This document shows positions 1-5,309 of a stretch of DNA of 5,321 nucleotides, piece by piece. The DNA is from Hyphomicrobiales bacterium (GTDB lineage: Bacteria > Pseudomonadota > Alphaproteobacteria > Rhizobiales > Beijerinckiaceae), in the NCBI GenBank assembly GCA_025363375.1, contig JANYDZ010000749.1, positions 1 to 5,321 on the forward strand, given 5' to 3'. A program made the position numbers and the translations under genes. The first letter of the stretch is position 1. The number at the start of each line of letters is the position of its first letter. A model generated the notes under the pieces. The model saw nothing but the letters and a program-made list of their open reading frames with translations, did no database searches and had not been told where the DNA came from.

Positions 1-1
1 G

Positions 2-430
2 CTGGCGCTTGCGTTGGGCAAACGCCTTGATCCCGCGCTCTGGTCTTTGACCACAACCGATCTCGCGGTCGAAATTGGCGAGGACATTCGCTACCCCGAC
101 GTGATGGTGGAGCCACAGGACCAGCCGGGCACAGAGCGCTCAACGCAAATTCCCGTCTTTCTCGCCGAAGTCCTCTCGCCCTCCTCGCTCGCCCTCGATC
201 TCAACGTGAAGGCCGAGGAATACATGAGCCTGCCTTCGCTCGATTGCTATCTCGTCGCCGCGCAGGACGAGCCGCGTGTCTGGATTTGGCAACGCGGCAT
301 CGACGCCGCGCGCGCCTTCCCCAAAAATCCCGCCGAATTCGTCGGACGCCAAGCCGCTGTTGAAATCGCCTGTTTCAACGTCTCCATCCCCCTCGCCGAA
401 ATCTATCGCCTGCCGGCGCGGCCCGCGTAA
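2..430 (+). CDS. Uma2-family (DUF820) putative endonuclease, 5'-truncated by window edge
   Basis: The reading frame is open to the left edge, and 142 codons are visible before the TAA stop. The family has a PD-(D/E)xK nuclease-like fold, and most members have no known physiological role. Visible family features, counted from the first codon in the window, are Y-P-D-V at residues 31-34 (putative catalytic Asp33), a strand reading L-A-E-V-L-S-P at 54-60 (putative Glu56), and K70-A-E-E-Y, the usual lysine-containing helix. The L-P-S-L-D-C-Y-L-V strand at 77-85 follows. Members are usually about 180-200 residues, so some 40-60 N-terminal residues lie outside the window. A TTG at position 14 could be read as a start, but the frame and the family alignment continue upstream of it, so I treat the gene as partial. 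No toxin, antitoxin or transposase partner is visible. The family call is fairly safe; nuclease activity is inferred only. Confidence 0.82.
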   Translation: MALALGKRLDPALWSLTTTDLAVEIGEDIRYPDVMVEPQDQPGTERSTQIPVFLAEVLSPSSLALDLNVKAEEYMSLPSLDCYLVAAQDEPRVWIWQRGIDAARAFPKNPAEFVGRQAAVEIACFNVSIPLAEIYRLPARPA

Positions 431-458
431 GGCGCGTCTGTCGCGATGATTGCCGAAC

Positions 459-464
459 AAAGGT
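459..464 (+). promoter_or_regulatory. Ribosome-binding site deciding the start of the first TctC-like gene
   Basis: AAAGGT lies six bases upstream of the ATG at 471. It favours that ATG over the in-frame TTG codons at 450 and 468. Starting at 471 also places the Arg-Arg pair directly at the N-terminus of the signal peptide. Confidence 0.55.
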
Positions 465-470
465 CCCTTG

Positions 471-1481
471 ATGATACGCCGCGCGCTCCGCTTCCTGTTG
501 TCCTGCGCCGCCCTGACAGCGACGCCATGGCCTCTCCTCGCGCAGGACTTTTACGCGGGCAAGCAAATCATTCTCGTCGTCGGGGCTGCGTCGGGCGGCG
601 GCTATGACCTGCTGGCGCGGCTGACCGCGCGCCATATGGGCAAGCACATTCCCGGCAATCCCACCTTCGTCGTGCAGAACCAGCCCGCCGGCGGCTCGAT
701 TGTCGCGGCCAATACGCTGGCGGCGACCTCCGCGCGCGACGGGACGGCCATTGGCCTCATGCAGCGCGGCGTGCTGCTGGCGGGGCTCACGGGCACGCCG
801 CAGGTGCAATACGACGTCGGAAAATTCAACTGGATCGGCAGCCTCAACAGCGAGACCGCGGTCACGCTCGCCAATGTCGGCGGCGCGCATAAAACAACGC
901 GCGATCTCTTCGACAAGGAGTTGATCGTGGGCGGCGTCGTCAACGTCGATCCCGAGACGACGGCGCGGCTCTACAACGATTTGCTCGGCACGAAGTTCAA
1001 ACTGGTGAACGGTTACAATGGAACCACGGACGTGGGGCTCGCCATGGAACGCGGGGAGGTGCAGGGCATCGCGGACTGGTCGTGGTCGAGCCTCAACACG
1101 CAGCATCCCGAATGGCTGCGCGACAAGAAGGTCGTAATTCTCATGCAGGGCGCGCTGGAGCCCAATCCAGAAATGCCGGGGGTTGCGCGCGCGATCGATT
1201 TTGTCCGGGGCCCGCTCGAAAAGCAGGTTCTGGAACTCTATTTCACACAAAAAACCGTCGCGCGGCCCTTGATCGCGCCGCCGGGCTTGCCTGCGGAGCG
1301 GGTTGAAATTCTGCGCCGGGCTTTCAGCGCCCTGGCGAAGGACAAGGATTTCCTCGCCGACGCCGAGAGGACCAAGCTCGAAGTCAACCTCATCGACGGC
1401 GCCGCCGTCGACAAAGTGATTTCCCTGATTACGTCGGCTTCAACGCAAGTGCGCGACCGCTACAACAAGGCGACCAAGTAG
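471..1481 (+). CDS. TctC/Bug-family periplasmic solute-binding protein (first copy)
   Basis: This 336-residue protein has the usual size and layout of the tripartite tricarboxylate transporter receptor family (TctC/Bug). Members bind small carboxylates or similar organic ligands in the periplasm. Residues 1-25 form a signal peptide: basic M-I-R-R start, hydrophobic core and a probable cleavage near L-L-A-Q. The mature protein opens with the family signature F-Y-A-G-K (27-31), then V-V-G and a glycine-rich S-G-G-G-Y-D loop (41-46), H-I-P-G-N-P (59-64), V-V-Q-N-x-P-A-G-G-S (67-76), D-G-T (90-92) and W-I-G-S (121-124). The late A-P-P-G-L-P-x-E-R segment (269-277) is also typical. No TctA or TctB membrane subunit is adjacent. 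The gene starts 40 nt after the Uma2-like gene on the same strand and ends 2 nt from the stop of the convergent gene. The family is secure; the ligand is unknown, because Bug proteins with very similar sequences bind different acids. Confidence 0.9.
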   Translation: MIRRALRFLLSCAALTATPWPLLAQDFYAGKQIILVVGAASGGGYDLLARLTARHMGKHIPGNPTFVVQNQPAGGSIVAANTLAATSARDGTAIGLMQRGVLLAGLTGTPQVQYDVGKFNWIGSLNSETAVTLANVGGAHKTTRDLFDKELIVGGVVNVDPETTARLYNDLLGTKFKLVNGYNGTTDVGLAMERGEVQGIADWSWSSLNTQHPEWLRDKKVVILMQGALEPNPEMPGVARAIDFVRGPLEKQVLELYFTQKTVARPLIAPPGLPAERVEILRRAFSALAKDKDFLADAERTKLEVNLIDGAAVDKVISLITSASTQVRDRYNKATK

Positions 1482-1483
1482 CT

Positions 1484-2275
1484 TTACGGCGCGCTTATTG
1501 TGCGAATGTACCAGGGGAAGCTGTCCCAGCTCACCACCTTTTCCGTGCCGTCGAACAGGGCCGCAATCTTGCCGCCGCCCGCCTTGTAGGAAAACTTGCT
1601 GATATGGTCGGGCGGATTGGTCGTCGGGTTTTTCATGATGTCGATGGCCTGATCGGTCTTGAACAGCAGGAATTTCGCGGGGTCGCTGGGATTGTAGAAT
1701 TTCGTTTCCGCGCCGCCCTTGGCGACGGGGCCGCGCTGGTATTCGACGTGCGCTTCCATGCGCTCGCCGGCGGCGCCGACGAATTCCCAGTCTTCCGTTC
1801 CCCTCGCAACGCCGCCCGAAGCGGAGGCCGAGCGCGACATTTTGGCGATGCTGGCGGCCTGATAGGTTCCAAAAGCGCCCGGCGCGTCGGCCGCGTCTTC
1901 GGCAAGGCCGTAAATAATCATTTGTCCGACCCCGGCCCCCGCGCTCTGTTTGACGGGAATGGCGAGATAGACGAGGCGCGAGGTCGCCTGTTTCGTCGGC
2001 TTGCCGTCGCCGCCGGCGATGCCCATGCGGTCGATGAAGATCATGCGCAGATTGGCGTCCTTGGCGGCGCCCTGGGTGGCGATGACGGTCTCCCAGCCCT
2101 GCGGCAGCATTTTCGCCAGCGCGGCGTCGTTGACGTGGAAATCGAGCTGGAAGCGGTGTTCCGCGGCGGTTTCCAGCAGGGTCTGCGCGGACGCCGCCAA
2201 GGGCGCGGCGATCAGGCCTGTGGCGATCAGGCTTGTGGCGATCAGCGCGCCGCCGATGGATGAATTCTGCGTCAT
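1484..2275 (-). CDS. Exported protein of unknown function
   Basis: This 263-residue protein has a clear Sec-type signal peptide with likely cleavage at A-S-A/Q (residues 28-31), so it probably works in the periplasm or outside the cell. The start is well supported by a GGGAGG ribosome-binding site five bases upstream (plus-strand 2281-2286). The mature part begins with a H-R-F-Q-L-D-F-H-V segment (40-48) and then A-K-M-L-P-Q-G-W-E (54-62), a pattern faintly reminiscent of acetoacetate-decarboxylase-like beta-barrel proteins. I cannot confirm that, and no obvious reactive lysine motif is visible. There are no cysteines and no later membrane segment. The C-terminal part carries N-P-S-D-P-A-K-F-L-L-F (195-205) and ends in an aromatic W-D-S-F-P-W-Y (250-256). 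The signal peptide contains a repeated L-I-A-T element. The gene converges on the first TctC-like gene. The coding call is strong; the function is unassigned. Confidence 0.85.
   Translation of the reverse strand: MTQNSSIGGALIATSLIATGLIAAPLAASAQTLLETAAEHRFQLDFHVNDAALAKMLPQGWETVIATQGAAKDANLRMIFIDRMGIAGGDGKPTKQATSRLVYLAIPVKQSAGAGVGQMIIYGLAEDAADAPGAFGTYQAASIAKMSRSASASGGVARGTEDWEFVGAAGERMEAHVEYQRGPVAKGGAETKFYNPSDPAKFLLFKTDQAIDIMKNPTTNPPDHISKFSYKAGGGKIAALFDGTEKVVSWDSFPWYIRTISAP
2207..2251. repeat. Three imperfect 15-nt tandem repeats in the signal-peptide coding region
   Basis: Units at 2207-2221, 2222-2236 and 2237-2251 share GGCGATCAG. The first two differ at one base, and the third diverges after nine. 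Read on the minus strand they encode the repeated L-I-A-(T/A)-x segments in the hydrophobic core of the exported protein's signal peptide (about residues 11-25). The period is a multiple of three, so gain or loss of a unit would keep the frame. Confidence 0.85.
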
Positions 2276-2296
2276 GGTTTCCTCCCGTTATGCCGC

Positions 2297-2324
2297 ATCG
2301 TAGCGCGCCCGGCGGCAAGAGCAA
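2297..2324 (-). promoter_or_regulatory. Candidate sigma-70-type promoter for the exported-protein gene
   Basis: Read on the minus strand, TTGCTC (plus 2319-2324) and TACGAT (plus 2297-2302) are separated by 16 bases. This would give a short leader ahead of the ribosome-binding site at 2281-2286. The -35 match is only moderate, so this is a suggestion based on position and spacing. Confidence 0.35.
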
Positions 2325-2406
2325 TGGCTTGTTTGCCGCGCGGGCTTGCCCTGACGCGCCGGGACCGCCAGATAAAGCCCTTCAGTCTTGCAGCGGAACT
2401 CACGCC

Positions 2407-2958
2407 TTGCGCACCTCGGACGCCGACATCCTCATCATTCCCGGTCTCGACGGCGCCGGGCCCGACCATTGGCAATCGCGCTGGGAGGGCAGGCTCAAGA
2501 CCGCGCGGCGCGTCGATCTCGTCAGCTGGACGCGTCCCGATCTCGGGCAATGGACCGCGGCGATCGCGGCGGCTGTGGCGCGGGCCGAAAAGCCCGTGCT
2601 TTGCGTCGCCCATTCGCTGGGCGCGGTGGCGGTGGCGCATGGCGCGCCTTGGTTCGCGCAGGGCAAGGTGCGCGGCGCCATGCTGGTGACGCCGCCATCG
2701 GAGGCCGCCGTGCTGCGCATTCCCGAAATTGGCCCGGGATTCGCGCCATTTCCGCGCGCGCCGCTGCCGTTTCCCTCGCTGTTTGTGGCCAGCCGCTCCG
2801 ATCCGTATTCGGATTACGAGAACTCGGAAGATATCTCCCGGGCGTGGGGGGCGAAGCTCACCGACGCCGGCCATTGCGGGCATCTCAATGCGGAGTCCGG
2901 CCACGGCCCATGGCCGGAGGGGTTGATGAGCTTCGCAGCCTTCCTGAAGGGCCTGTGA
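2407..2958 (+). CDS. RBBP9/YdeN-type alpha/beta serine hydrolase
   Basis: Starting at the TTG at 2407 gives 183 residues, matching the usual 180-190 of this compact alpha/beta-hydrolase family, a probable cytoplasmic serine hydrolase of unknown natural substrate. The protein opens straight into the first strand, I-L-I-I-P-G-L-D-G-A-G-P-D-H-W (8-22), which is the family's N-terminal signature. The nucleophile elbow is A-H-S-L-G (Ser70), the acid is in S-R-S-D-P (Asp132), and the histidine is in G-H-L-N-A-E-S-G-H-G-P-W-P (His159), so the triad looks intact. The frame stays open back to 2233, but the extra residues are proline- and arginine-rich, unlike the family, and would overlap the control region and start of the divergent gene. 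A weak GGA (2395-2397) precedes the TTG. A possible -10-like GATAAA at 2371-2376 also fits a start near 2407. The family is secure; the start is probable. Confidence 0.88.
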   Translation: MRTSDADILIIPGLDGAGPDHWQSRWEGRLKTARRVDLVSWTRPDLGQWTAAIAAAVARAEKPVLCVAHSLGAVAVAHGAPWFAQGKVRGAMLVTPPSEAAVLRIPEIGPGFAPFPRAPLPFPSLFVASRSDPYSDYENSEDISRAWGAKLTDAGHCGHLNAESGHGPWPEGLMSFAAFLKGL

Positions 2959-3019
2959 GGGAGTTTCAATTGCCGCCCCTGATCGGCTAGAAGGCCATTG
3001 CGCGCCGATGCGCTTGCTG

Positions 3020-3057
3020 AAATCAGGTTTGCGGAAACAAATCAGGATTGCGGAAAT
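3020..3057 (+). repeat. 19-nt tandem duplication covering the ribosome-binding region
   Basis: Units 3020-3038 and 3039-3057 agree at 17 of 19 positions. Each contains AAATCAGG, and each contains a GCGGAAA element. The downstream copy places GGA (3052-3054) seven bases before the ATG at 3062, so it probably serves as the ribosome-binding site. The upstream copy looks like a duplicated, now spare, version. A period of 19 would break a reading frame, which supports this stretch being untranslated and the start being at 3062 rather than 3008. Confidence 0.85.
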
Positions 3058-3061
3058 AAAA

Positions 3062-3577
3062 ATGAGCGTTGAAGACCAGATCGTTCCCGGCCGCTCCTGC
3101 GGCACATGCATGATGTGCTGCAAGCTGCCGGATGTGCCCGCGATGGACAAGCCGCAGGGCAAATGGTGCCGCGAGGCCGCGCCCGGACGCGGCTGCAAAA
3201 TCTACGACACGCGTCCCGGCGAATGCCGCGCCTTCCATTGCGGCTGGCTGCAGGATGCGACGCTCGGCCCGGAGTGGAAGCCGGAGACAGCCAGGTTCAT
3301 GATCTACGTCGCGGGCGACGGCGCGCTGACAATCATGGTCGATCCCGCCGCGCCCGGCGCGTGGAAGGATCCGCGCTATTACCCCGCCATCAAGACCTCC
3401 GCCGCGCGCCTGATGGAGCGCAACATGCCGACGATCGTCATTATCGGTTCGCGCCGCGTCGTGGTGCTGCCGGACCGCGATGTCGAGGCGACGATTCCAC
3501 CCGGCTATGGCGCGCGCGTCGTCACGATGGAAGGCGCGAACGGGCCGGCCTATGACGTGGTGGTGGAGGCGCTGTAG
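3062..3577 (+). CDS. YkgJ-like CxxCxxCC cysteine-cluster protein (putative Zn/Fe-S binding)
   Basis: This 171-residue protein has an N-terminal cluster C13-x2-C16-x2-C19-C20 followed by C36, C45, C55 and C60, with the spacing and R-P-x-x-C-R-x-F-x-C context of the YkgJ family (annotated as putative zinc- or iron-chelating). The whole metal-binding part sits in the first 60 residues; all eight cysteines are there. The remaining ~110 residues form a hydrophobic, strand-rich tail (I-V-I-I-G-S-R-R-V-V-V-L near 125-140) that I do not recognise. No signal peptide or membrane segment is visible, so it is probably cytoplasmic. The ATG at 3062 has a GGA seven bases upstream. An in-frame ATG at 3008 would add 18 residues translated from a tandem repeat and is less likely. 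The gene lies 103 nt after the hydrolase gene on the same strand. The metal, and the biological role of the family, are not established. Confidence 0.85.
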   Translation: MSVEDQIVPGRSCGTCMMCCKLPDVPAMDKPQGKWCREAAPGRGCKIYDTRPGECRAFHCGWLQDATLGPEWKPETARFMIYVAGDGALTIMVDPAAPGAWKDPRYYPAIKTSAARLMERNMPTIVIIGSRRVVVLPDRDVEATIPPGYGARVVTMEGANGPAYDVVVEAL

Positions 3578-3602
3578 GCGCAAGCGCCTCCGACCGCTTG
3601 CG
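3565..3602 (+). promoter_or_regulatory. Two overlapping, mutually exclusive inverted repeats after the YkgJ-like gene
   Basis: Hairpin A pairs 3565-3573 with 3583-3591 (nine base pairs, nine-base loop) and spans the stop codon. Hairpin B pairs 3579-3586 with 3595-3602 (eight base pairs, eight-base loop). They share 3583-3586, so both cannot form at once in the same transcript. No run of T follows either stem, so neither is a standard intrinsic terminator. Possible roles are transcript 3'-end protection, attenuation, or none. Confidence 0.5.
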
Positions 3603-3640
3603 GGCGCCGCGTCGAGGCGGCACATTGCGACGACACCATC

Positions 3641-3645
3641 GGGGG
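3641..3645 (+). promoter_or_regulatory. Ribosome-binding site deciding the start of the CMD-family gene
   Basis: GGGGG lies six bases before the ATG at 3652. It favours that codon over an in-frame ATG at 3598, which would add 18 mostly arginine and histidine residues from the hairpin region. Confidence 0.55.
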
Positions 3646-3651
3646 CATCAC

Positions 3652-4248
3652 ATGAGCGACGCGCACAAAAGATCCCGCCGGTACGCGAGGGTCTCGCGCC
3701 TGCCGGCGTTGAGCGAACCGCTCGACCCGGAAATCGAAGCCTATTTCGAGCGCGCCGAGGCGCGGGGCCATGCCATTCTCAATCTGCACCTGGCCTGCGC
3801 CCACGCGCCGAAAATCATCGCGGCGAAAAGCCCGCTCGCCATGGCGTTGCGCAACGATTGCGAGAGCCCGCGCCGCTACCGCGAGCTGGCCATCGTGCGC
3901 GTCGGGCAGGCGATGGAATGCGCCTACGAACTCGATCACCACATGCCCATTTTGATGGAATGCGGCTTCAGTCAGGCCCAGGCCGACGGCCTCCAGGATT
4001 GGCGCGCCCACAAGGATTTATACGACGACAAAAGCCTCGCGATCCTCGCCTGGGTCGATAGCATGGCCGACAACAAGGGCGCCGTGGACGACGCGGCCTT
4101 CGCCGAACTCTCGCGTCTTTTCACGCCGCGCGAACTCGTCGAGATCGGCTACAACGCGGCGGTCTATTTCGCCAACGCGCTGATCCTCAAGTCCTTCCGC
4201 ATCGAGATCGACGCGCCGCACACGCGCACGACGCCGGGGACAATGTGA
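3652..4248 (+). CDS. Carboxymuconolactone decarboxylase (CMD/AhpD-fold) family protein
   Basis: This 198-residue protein belongs to the CMD/AhpD superfamily. Members decarboxylate gamma-carboxymuconolactone in protocatechuate breakdown, or act in peroxide reduction in the AhpD branch; many have no known role. The core R-x-R-E-L-A-I-V-R-V-G (75-85) and E-C-A-Y-E-L-D-H-H (89-97) shows a motif aligned with the AhpD active site: Glu78, Cys90, Glu93 and His97, spaced E-x11-C-x2-E-x3-H. Glu replaces the second redox cysteine, so a classical CxxC disulfide reaction is unlikely. A second helical part (about 126-180) contains L-A-I-L-A-W-V-D and the F-T-P-R-E-L-V-E-I element common to the family. No signal peptide is seen. 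The gene ends in an overlap with the next gene's GTG start, indicating a shared transcript and probable translational coupling to the TctC-like protein. Family secure; substrate unknown. Confidence 0.88.
   Translation: MSDAHKRSRRYARVSRLPALSEPLDPEIEAYFERAEARGHAILNLHLACAHAPKIIAAKSPLAMALRNDCESPRRYRELAIVRVGQAMECAYELDHHMPILMECGFSQAQADGLQDWRAHKDLYDDKSLAILAWVDSMADNKGAVDDAAFAELSRLFTPRELVEIGYNAAVYFANALILKSFRIEIDAPHTRTTPGTM
4236..4240 (+). promoter_or_regulatory. Ribosome-binding site inside the CMD gene for the second TctC-like gene
   Basis: GGGGA lies within the last codons of the CMD gene, four bases before the GTG at 4245. It supports the GTG as the start. No other start codon lies in that frame close upstream. 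Confidence 0.5.
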
Positions 4249-5261
4249 CGCGCGCCGCCGCCCTCGGTCTGGCGCTCGCCGCGTTGAACGGCGCGGCGCG
4301 GGCGCAAGAGTCCGTCGAGGCTTTCTACGCGGGCAAGGTTCTGCGCGTCGTCGTCGGCTATCCCTCCGGCACGGTGTACGACGCTTACGCCCGCCTGACC
4401 CTGCGCCACATGGTCAGGCACATTCCCGGCAAGCCCACGGGAATCGTACAGAACGCGCCGGGCGCCGGCGGGCTCAACGCGCTGGTCAGCGTCGCGCATG
4501 TCGCGCCGAAGGATGGATTGTCGCTCGGCATGGCGAGCCCCGGCTATTCGGTCGATCTTCTGCTCGATCCCGCCAGCGCGAAATTCGACGGGCGCAGGGT
4601 CAACTGGATCGGCAGCGTCGCCAGCGAAACCGGCGCCTGCGTGTTCTGGAACGGCAAGGGCAAGACGATCGAGGCGATGCGCGCGGGCGAACTCGTGATC
4701 GGCGGCACGGGCCCGACAAGCAGCACCTATTACGAGCCGCGCACGCTTGAAACCCTGTTCGGGTTCAAGTTTCGCTATGTGCATGGCTATCCCTCGACGG
4801 TCGATATCCGCTTTGCCGCCGACAAGGGCGAAGTCGACGGGTTGTGCGGCCTCGCCTCGTCGACCGTCGTGCGCGACATGGGGGAGCAATTGAAGTCGGG
4901 CGTGGTCGCCGTGCCCCTGCAGACGGGCCTTGCGACGAATCCGGACCTTGCCGCGCCCAACGCCATGGATCTGGCGACGTCGCGGGAGGAGCGGCAAATC
5001 CTGACGCTGGTGTTCGGTCCGGCCGCGTATTTTCGCCCGTTGATGGGCGCGGAGGGCGTGCCGCCCGAGCGCGTGGCGGCGCTGCGCGCGGCGTTCGACG
5101 CGACGATGAAAGACCCGGAATTCCTGAGCGAAATGGCGCGCGGGAAACTGGACGTGAGGCCGATGAGCGGGGCGGCGATCACCGCGACCATCGCGGGAAT
5201 TTTCGCCACGCCGGCGCAGGTGGTGGAGCGGACCCGGAGGATTCTGGGGCTGGCGCAGTAG
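4245..5261 (+). CDS. TctC/Bug-family periplasmic solute-binding protein (second copy)
   Basis: This 338-residue protein starts with GTG inside the stop of the CMD gene (the two share GTGA, 4245-4248). Residues 1-21 are a signal peptide with probable cleavage around A-R-A-Q, so the mature protein is periplasmic. Family signatures are F-Y-A-G-K (27-31), V-V-G (36-38), S-G-T-V-Y-D (41-46), H-I-P-G-K-P (59-64), I-V-Q-N-A-P-G-A-G-G (67-76), P-K-D-G (88-91), W-I-G-S (121-124) and V-P-P-E-R-V (272-277). Up to residue 130 it aligns without gaps to the other binding protein in this window, with roughly 45 of 105 residues identical by hand count. The usual glycine-rich loop is altered: T-V here where the other copy has G-G, suggesting a different ligand. 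No membrane transporter subunits are seen. Role inferred: uptake or sensing of an organic acid linked to the co-translated CMD protein. Confidence 0.9.
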   Translation: MTRAAALGLALAALNGAARAQESVEAFYAGKVLRVVVGYPSGTVYDAYARLTLRHMVRHIPGKPTGIVQNAPGAGGLNALVSVAHVAPKDGLSLGMASPGYSVDLLLDPASAKFDGRRVNWIGSVASETGACVFWNGKGKTIEAMRAGELVIGGTGPTSSTYYEPRTLETLFGFKFRYVHGYPSTVDIRFAADKGEVDGLCGLASSTVVRDMGEQLKSGVVAVPLQTGLATNPDLAAPNAMDLATSREERQILTLVFGPAAYFRPLMGAEGVPPERVAALRAAFDATMKDPEFLSEMARGKLDVRPMSGAAITATIAGIFATPAQVVERTRRILGLAQ

Positions 5262-5280
5262 GCGCGCTTTCCTTCCGCGT

Positions 5281-5309
5281 TTGACCGTCCCCGGTCCGCC
5301 CGTTAGCAT
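5281..5309 (+). promoter_or_regulatory. Candidate sigma-70-type promoter directed out of the window
   Basis: TTGACC (5281-5286) and TAGCAT (5304-5309) are separated by 17 bases, the ideal spacing, with five and four consensus matches respectively. A small dyad, GACCG at 5283-5287 and CGGTC at 5292-5296, lies over the -35 and spacer and could be a stem or a regulator site. The promoter would serve a gene beyond the right edge and suggests the CMD-TctC operon ends at 5261. Confidence 0.5.

Noticed and set aside
2..430. Toxin-antitoxin or mobile-element assignment for the Uma2-like gene
   Set aside because: No partner gene, terminal repeats or transposase is visible. Uma2 proteins commonly occur alone.
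375..1250. A 291-codon open frame on the minus strand opposite the first binding-protein gene
   Set aside because: The translation is arginine- and histidine-rich with no family features, while the opposite strand encodes a clear TctC protein. This is typical of high-GC antisense frames.
1440..2324. A 294-codon minus-strand frame overlapping the exported-protein gene in another frame, and a 219-codon plus-strand frame at 1604-2263
   Set aside because: Both are out of frame with the protein that has a signal peptide and a strong ribosome-binding site. Their translations are arginine- or glycine-rich and without motifs.
2233..2406. N-terminal extension of the hydrolase from GTG 2233 or ATG 2260/2290
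   Set aside because: It would overlap the start and control region of the divergent gene. It adds non-family residues, and a TTG at 2407 gives the normal family length.
2272..3198. A 308-codon open frame on the minus strand across the hydrolase and the start of the YkgJ-like gene
   Set aside because: It crosses two recognised genes and their spacer and has no recognisable domain. The plus-strand products have intact catalytic and cysteine motifs.
3574..3602. Intrinsic terminator after the YkgJ-like gene
   Set aside because: The stems are good, but no T-run follows, so I list them as inverted repeats of unknown role rather than a terminator.
4164..5309. A 381-codon open frame on the minus strand opposite the second binding-protein gene
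   Set aside because: It is long, but it has low-complexity arginine, histidine and alanine composition and no motif. It mirrors the codon bias of the real plus-strand gene. The same frame appears opposite the first paralogue, which fits a shared coding shadow rather than a gene.
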